In this document: positions 60,270 to 64,000 of the stretch, one piece after another
How the letters are laid out: every line of letters starts with the position of its first letter
Numbering within the stretch: the stretch's first letter is position 1
DNA from: Vanilla planifolia
Taxonomy: Eukaryota > Streptophyta > Magnoliopsida > Asparagales > Orchidaceae
DNA: 64,000 bases
Direction of reading: 5' to 3'
NCBI GenBank assembly: GCA_023846275.1
Contig: CM043870.1
Span: forward strand, 8,999,527 to 9,063,526
Notes under the pieces: model-generated
Databases searched by the model: none
Told to the model about the DNA's origin: nothing
What the model saw: the letters and a program-made list of their open reading frames with translations, nothing else
Position numbers and translations under genes: made by a program

Positions 60270-60380
60270 CAGTCAGCCAACCATCTCCTGGAGCTGGGCC
60301 TGGTGGCGCCTGGGCTGGCCTTTGCTGAGATGCGGAAGATGTCCCACCGAAATCCACACATGTCGTACGATGAATATTAA
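60270..60380 (+). other. Predicted eRF1 readthrough extension (36 codons + TAA)
   Basis: After TAG (60267-60269) the same frame stays open for 36 codons, starting QSANHLLELGLVAPG and ending HMSYDEY, then TAA at 60378-60380. The first six bases, CAGTCA, fit CARYYA, the context known from tobamovirus and other readthrough stops. This 3'UTR stretch is GC-rich and coding-like, unlike the AT-rich 3'UTR beyond. If read through, termination occurs two bases before the 3'UTR intron. Confidence 0.7.
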
Positions 60381-60382
60381 GG

Positions 60383-60478
60383 GTTTGTTTCTCTTTCTTT
60401 CTCTCTAATTTTTTTTTTCTCTACAAGCATCTGCTTTGTTTCAAAACGAAAGCTTCTCAAGTTTCTTCTTTGTTTCAG
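60383..60478 (+). other. eRF1 3'UTR intron (96 bp)
   Basis: Donor AAGG|GTTTGT at 60383 and acceptor TTTCTTCTTTGTTTCAG ending at 60478; the interior is T-rich as in plant introns. The exon junction lies 113 bases after the normal TAG, beyond the roughly 50-base limit for junction-dependent NMD, but only two bases after the readthrough TAA. Confidence 0.72.
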
Positions 60479-60840
60479 GTATCAAGGAGCTGTTCTGAAG
60501 ACGAACGATGGTCCAGGTTAACCAGCCTTTTGGAGAAGCTCTCAAGAACATTGTGTATCCCTCTACTTGGTGTGCCGTACTGGTGTTGGTTTTACTTACG
60601 CTTATTGTGTTTGCTTGGTTTTACGCCCTAATGCTTGCTGTATTCCTAATGCCGCCTAGGCAGGACCCTTACTTCGGCTTTAAAAAGAACTCTTTAAAAG
60701 GAATATTTGAAGGATGTTTAAAATCGATGTTTTTGAAGTGTATTTTGAAATTGGGTTTATGGATTTGTTTTTTTTTTTTTAATCTGCCAAATGAATTTTT
60801 CAAAAACTTTTTTGAAATGTAATTTATTATGGGTAGATAG
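60479..60840 (+). other. eRF1 3'UTR, final exon
   Basis: Starts GTATCAAGGAGCTGTTCTGA and has moderate GC to about 60680, then becomes AT-rich. A 104-codon frame beginning at 60508 (hydrophobic middle, MVQVNQPFGEALKNIV start) is most likely a chance frame in the 3'UTR. The poly(A) site is not clear; no canonical AATAAA was found close by. Confidence 0.5.
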
Positions 60841-63800
60841 CTGTTTGTGTATTTAGAAGTTCGGTATAGAGCAAAATCTTATGGAATGAGTCTCTCATTG
60901 TTTGAACCTTGCATACTTGAATGGTTATTCAAAATAATTAAATTACATCTAATTTTTTAAAAAAAAAATTAGAAATTGGGTTTAAAATATTTTGTGTAGT
61001 TAGTTCCCTTATTTCAATGGTAGGCATTTCTATGGAATGCATTGGAGTGCTCAATTGGACCTATGTAATTAACGTTGGTTTCTCTATGGAAAAAACTCAA
61101 CATCTTGTTCGTAGCAATCTTCTTCCTATTTCATTTTGCTTTCTTCCTCCTGTGGCCCCCGTGTTGCCATCGGTGTTGCCATCGACATTGCATGTTTCAT
61201 CTTGCAATAGATTTATCATCATGGACTACGTGTCTTTTTCATATTTTGCTGGACAGGTATCTTTGTTTGTAATCTATGTTTAGCTATAGTTAATGTCTCA
61301 TCTCTTCTTTCTTTCTTAAAAAAGATCCAAAAATACAAAATGTCGACTAATGCTGATCCAATTCATCTTTTGATTTGATCCAAATTTTATTGTGGTTTTC
61401 AAACCCGACCCGTTTACAGGTCTAATAATCTTATTATAATTAACCTATGAGCAGTATTAGTCAAATCACCAAGCCACAATTAATTCACGTTCAATTGTAG
61501 ATTAACTTATAATATAGGTTTAATACGATTTTGAAATCTTATCCAAGGGAACATTTGTTATCTTTTTGATTAAATTATTTATTTTTTTGACCTTTTACTG
61601 ATATTTTTTTCTCTTTTCGGATGAGATTTTTTTTCTTAAAAAAAATGGGCAAACAGCACGTTGTTCTGTGTCTTTTGCTCTTTTTCTACCTTTTATTCAA
61701 ACAACAAATGTTGAACACAGCTAAGAAAACACAATACATCCGTCTTATTTCAGGTGGTGGGTCCTACATGAGAGTGCTATTTTAAACAAAACAAAATTTT
61801 TATCCAATTATTGCACTTTAATTTTTTAAAATTATCCAAAAAAAATTCAAAAATATATTTTAATGTTATAAATTTTATTAAGTTCTCATTTCTTTTTATT
61901 GTAATCATAAATATGAAACTGACAAAACAACATCACTTTGCTTACACTAATTCAAAACAATGTGACAATTGCATCACCTTGTTTGTTGTTTCCACTCAAA
62001 TGCAAGTCATTATCTGCTTTAGCTTATGGATAATTGAGCTATCCACAGATGGTTTATTTATTCGTTATCATAACATAACATAGCCTTTTAAAATTGGTTA
62101 ATTAGTGGTGACCATTGTTACCAATTGAAAGCTTCAATCTATTTTCCCATCTTTTGTTGCCGCTTGCATTTCCTCATTAGTTTTGTCTCCATTAAACTGC
62201 TTAAAAAAAATTTAGTTTTGTGCCATTAGATGCAATCAAATGTGTAGACCTACAAGCATCCTCGACCCAAACTTGGCCTCCCATACACATCGTGAGTGCT
62301 ACCTTGTGCTAGCCAATGCGAAGTCATTTCCACCCCATGTTCATAGCACCATCAAACTTTACCAATATTTATCCTCTCGAATTGCATCCATTGTAGTCTT
62401 TACATGTGAAACCACAATGGCTCTACTTTTATCATGCCAATGCATAACCACAAGTGCGAGACTTTGTTTGAGTTGCACTTAATGCACACAAAATTCACAC
62501 TCATGAACAATAGCGATCAACACTGTAGAAATCCCACTTCCCAACTATCAAACAAGATTGCTAGAGGAAATTCTAGTATTATTAACCACCTCACTAATTA
62601 GCATGAACCGTTATAATTTAGAACGGTCGAACTAGCAAGTGCACTACACATACTTGACCTGGTGTGGAATAGTGTCACCCATACTGAATCCAAAAGAAGA
62701 TGAACCTAATCCATGATTTAACTTATTTTATATTTAGTTTGGTAGTAGTTTTTAAAAATGCCTTTCAAATGCTTTTTTAACATAATTGTAGCCAAATTTT
62801 GAATCATCCTTTGGAAACAAATGATGTATATTTTGAAAGGTTAGATTTAACTTTATATTTTTCAACTTAGATTTTTTAGTATATGTGTATTTTATTTCTT
62901 ATCTCACAAAAGCTTGACATTTGTGAAATATATTGATTCCTATGTTTCATATCATAAACTTTTATTATGACAAACATTTTATTATTATTTGACATTTATT
63001 ATATTAATGCATATAAGGAAATATGGCTTCACATATAACATTTATGGATTATATTATATCACCTTCATTTATATATCTATGTCAATATAATTTGAAATTT
63101 TTTTATGTGATCTATCTTAAGAGTTCTTTAAAAATATGTATAATTTATATTTATGTAGATTATATGATAATTCTTATATTATTTAAATTTTTTGAATCTA
63201 TAGATATTTATCTTATTTTATATCATAAATCATATTTAATTATTTTTCATAATAATATTGAAATTAAAGTTACTCAAACTTGTTTTACTTCTATTTATTA
63301 TAAAATTACTTAAATAATATTTAGAATGATATAATTAATGTCATATCGAGATTCTATTATGTTTGGTCATAATTATATGTTTTTAGTAAAAACTTAATGA
63401 CTTAACAAATACATTATTGTTGTTCCAAATTATCAATATAATATTTTGTATTCATCAATTTTACAAATTTTTATCGATAACACCTAAATAAAAGTAAATG
63501 AATTTCTTTCATATGCATTTGAACTTTTAGAATCTTCTGAAATCCATTTATTAACGTCAAAACTTGATCTTTTTAACTTTGGTCCACTTTATCCTATTGC
63601 TTCTATAAAAAGAAGAATTAATTGAGTTTATGTTATCTCAACAAAATTTTTTTTCTAATTTTAATTTTATTATTAAACATAAATGTTTCTTTGCTTATAC
63701 ATCATTTTTTAATAATTATATTTTTAATATGTATGATGTGTTTAATGTAACTTTTAATATGAAAAATATGTTTGTTTATTAGGGTTCATTAAAGCCACTA

Positions 63801-64000
63801 GTTTTATTTATAGGTTTAAGTAACAAAAGATATATTCAATTGGATATTTTAAGATTTTATGTGATGAGATCATAAGATAAGTTAGATAAAGCTTATACAC
63901 AGCTGACTCACATGCAATTAAGCCACCTGATTTCTATGTGGATTAATATTAAGCTATATGATAGATTGTATCAAGATGTTGATTAAGCTAATCTAGTTTA
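60841..64000. other. AT-rich intergenic DNA, no gene recognised
   Basis: Short hydrophobic or low-complexity frames only (61017-61283, 61811-62083, 62240-62482, 63023-63313), none with family motifs. No paired LTRs or terminal inverted repeats were seen. Confidence 0.55.

Noticed and set aside
60508..60822. 104-codon membrane-like frame after eRF1
   Set aside because: It lies in the expected eRF1 3'UTR; its second half is an AT-rich low-complexity translation; no known small membrane protein is recognised.

Overview
This window looks like nuclear DNA from a flowering plant. It is very AT-rich and repeat-dense, contains decayed Ty3/gypsy LTR retrotransposons and plant-type L1 LINEs (DUF4283 ORF1, RNase H after the reverse transcriptase), and carries a chloroplast atpA fragment. 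It has one recognisable intact protein gene, the translation termination factor eRF1, near the right end. I saw no tRNA, rRNA or CRISPR array, and I cannot name the species.

Layout. 1-1610: AT-rich DNA without a gene. 1616-9824: a minus-strand gypsy element with two about 2.3-kb LTRs, a primer-binding-site relic, decayed pol, no visible gag and a perfect ACAAC target duplication. 9858-13862: an (AT)33 run, a three-copy 370-bp tandem repeat and parts of another gypsy family in opposite orientations. 13863-19950: an older minus-strand gypsy element split inside its RNase H domain by a 3.0-kb solo LTR (14058-17059, target duplication CTCTT). 19953-24655: two tandem copies of a roughly 2.35-kb LTR-like unit, with a 40-bp hairpin at their junction. 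27540-28805: the 3' half of a minus-strand LINE. 28811-36770: a plus-strand gypsy element whose gag contains a chloroplast atpA fragment. 36780-43900: two L1 relics with their ORF1s head to head. 43900-47558: AT-rich filler.

47559-60840 is the eRF1 locus. The gene is modelled with a small 5'UTR exon near 53.4 kb, a 5.4-kb 5'UTR intron, a single coding exon (58959-60269) and a 96-bp 3'UTR intron. A 5-kb stretch running from inside the 5'UTR intron to about codon 171 is present a second time, inverted, on the far side of the promoter (47559-52606), so the promoter sits in the 1.8-kb spacer of a large inverted repeat. The left copy of the eRF1 start is a broken pseudogene. A 2.8-kb core of the two arms looks identical, while both flanking parts have diverged.

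The eRF1 stop codon is UAG followed by CAGUCA, which fits the CARYYA readthrough context. A 36-codon in-frame extension then ends two bases before the 3'UTR intron. This layout matches the readthrough/NMD self-regulation reported for plant eRF1: normal termination leaves a downstream intron junction that can trigger decay, and readthrough avoids it.
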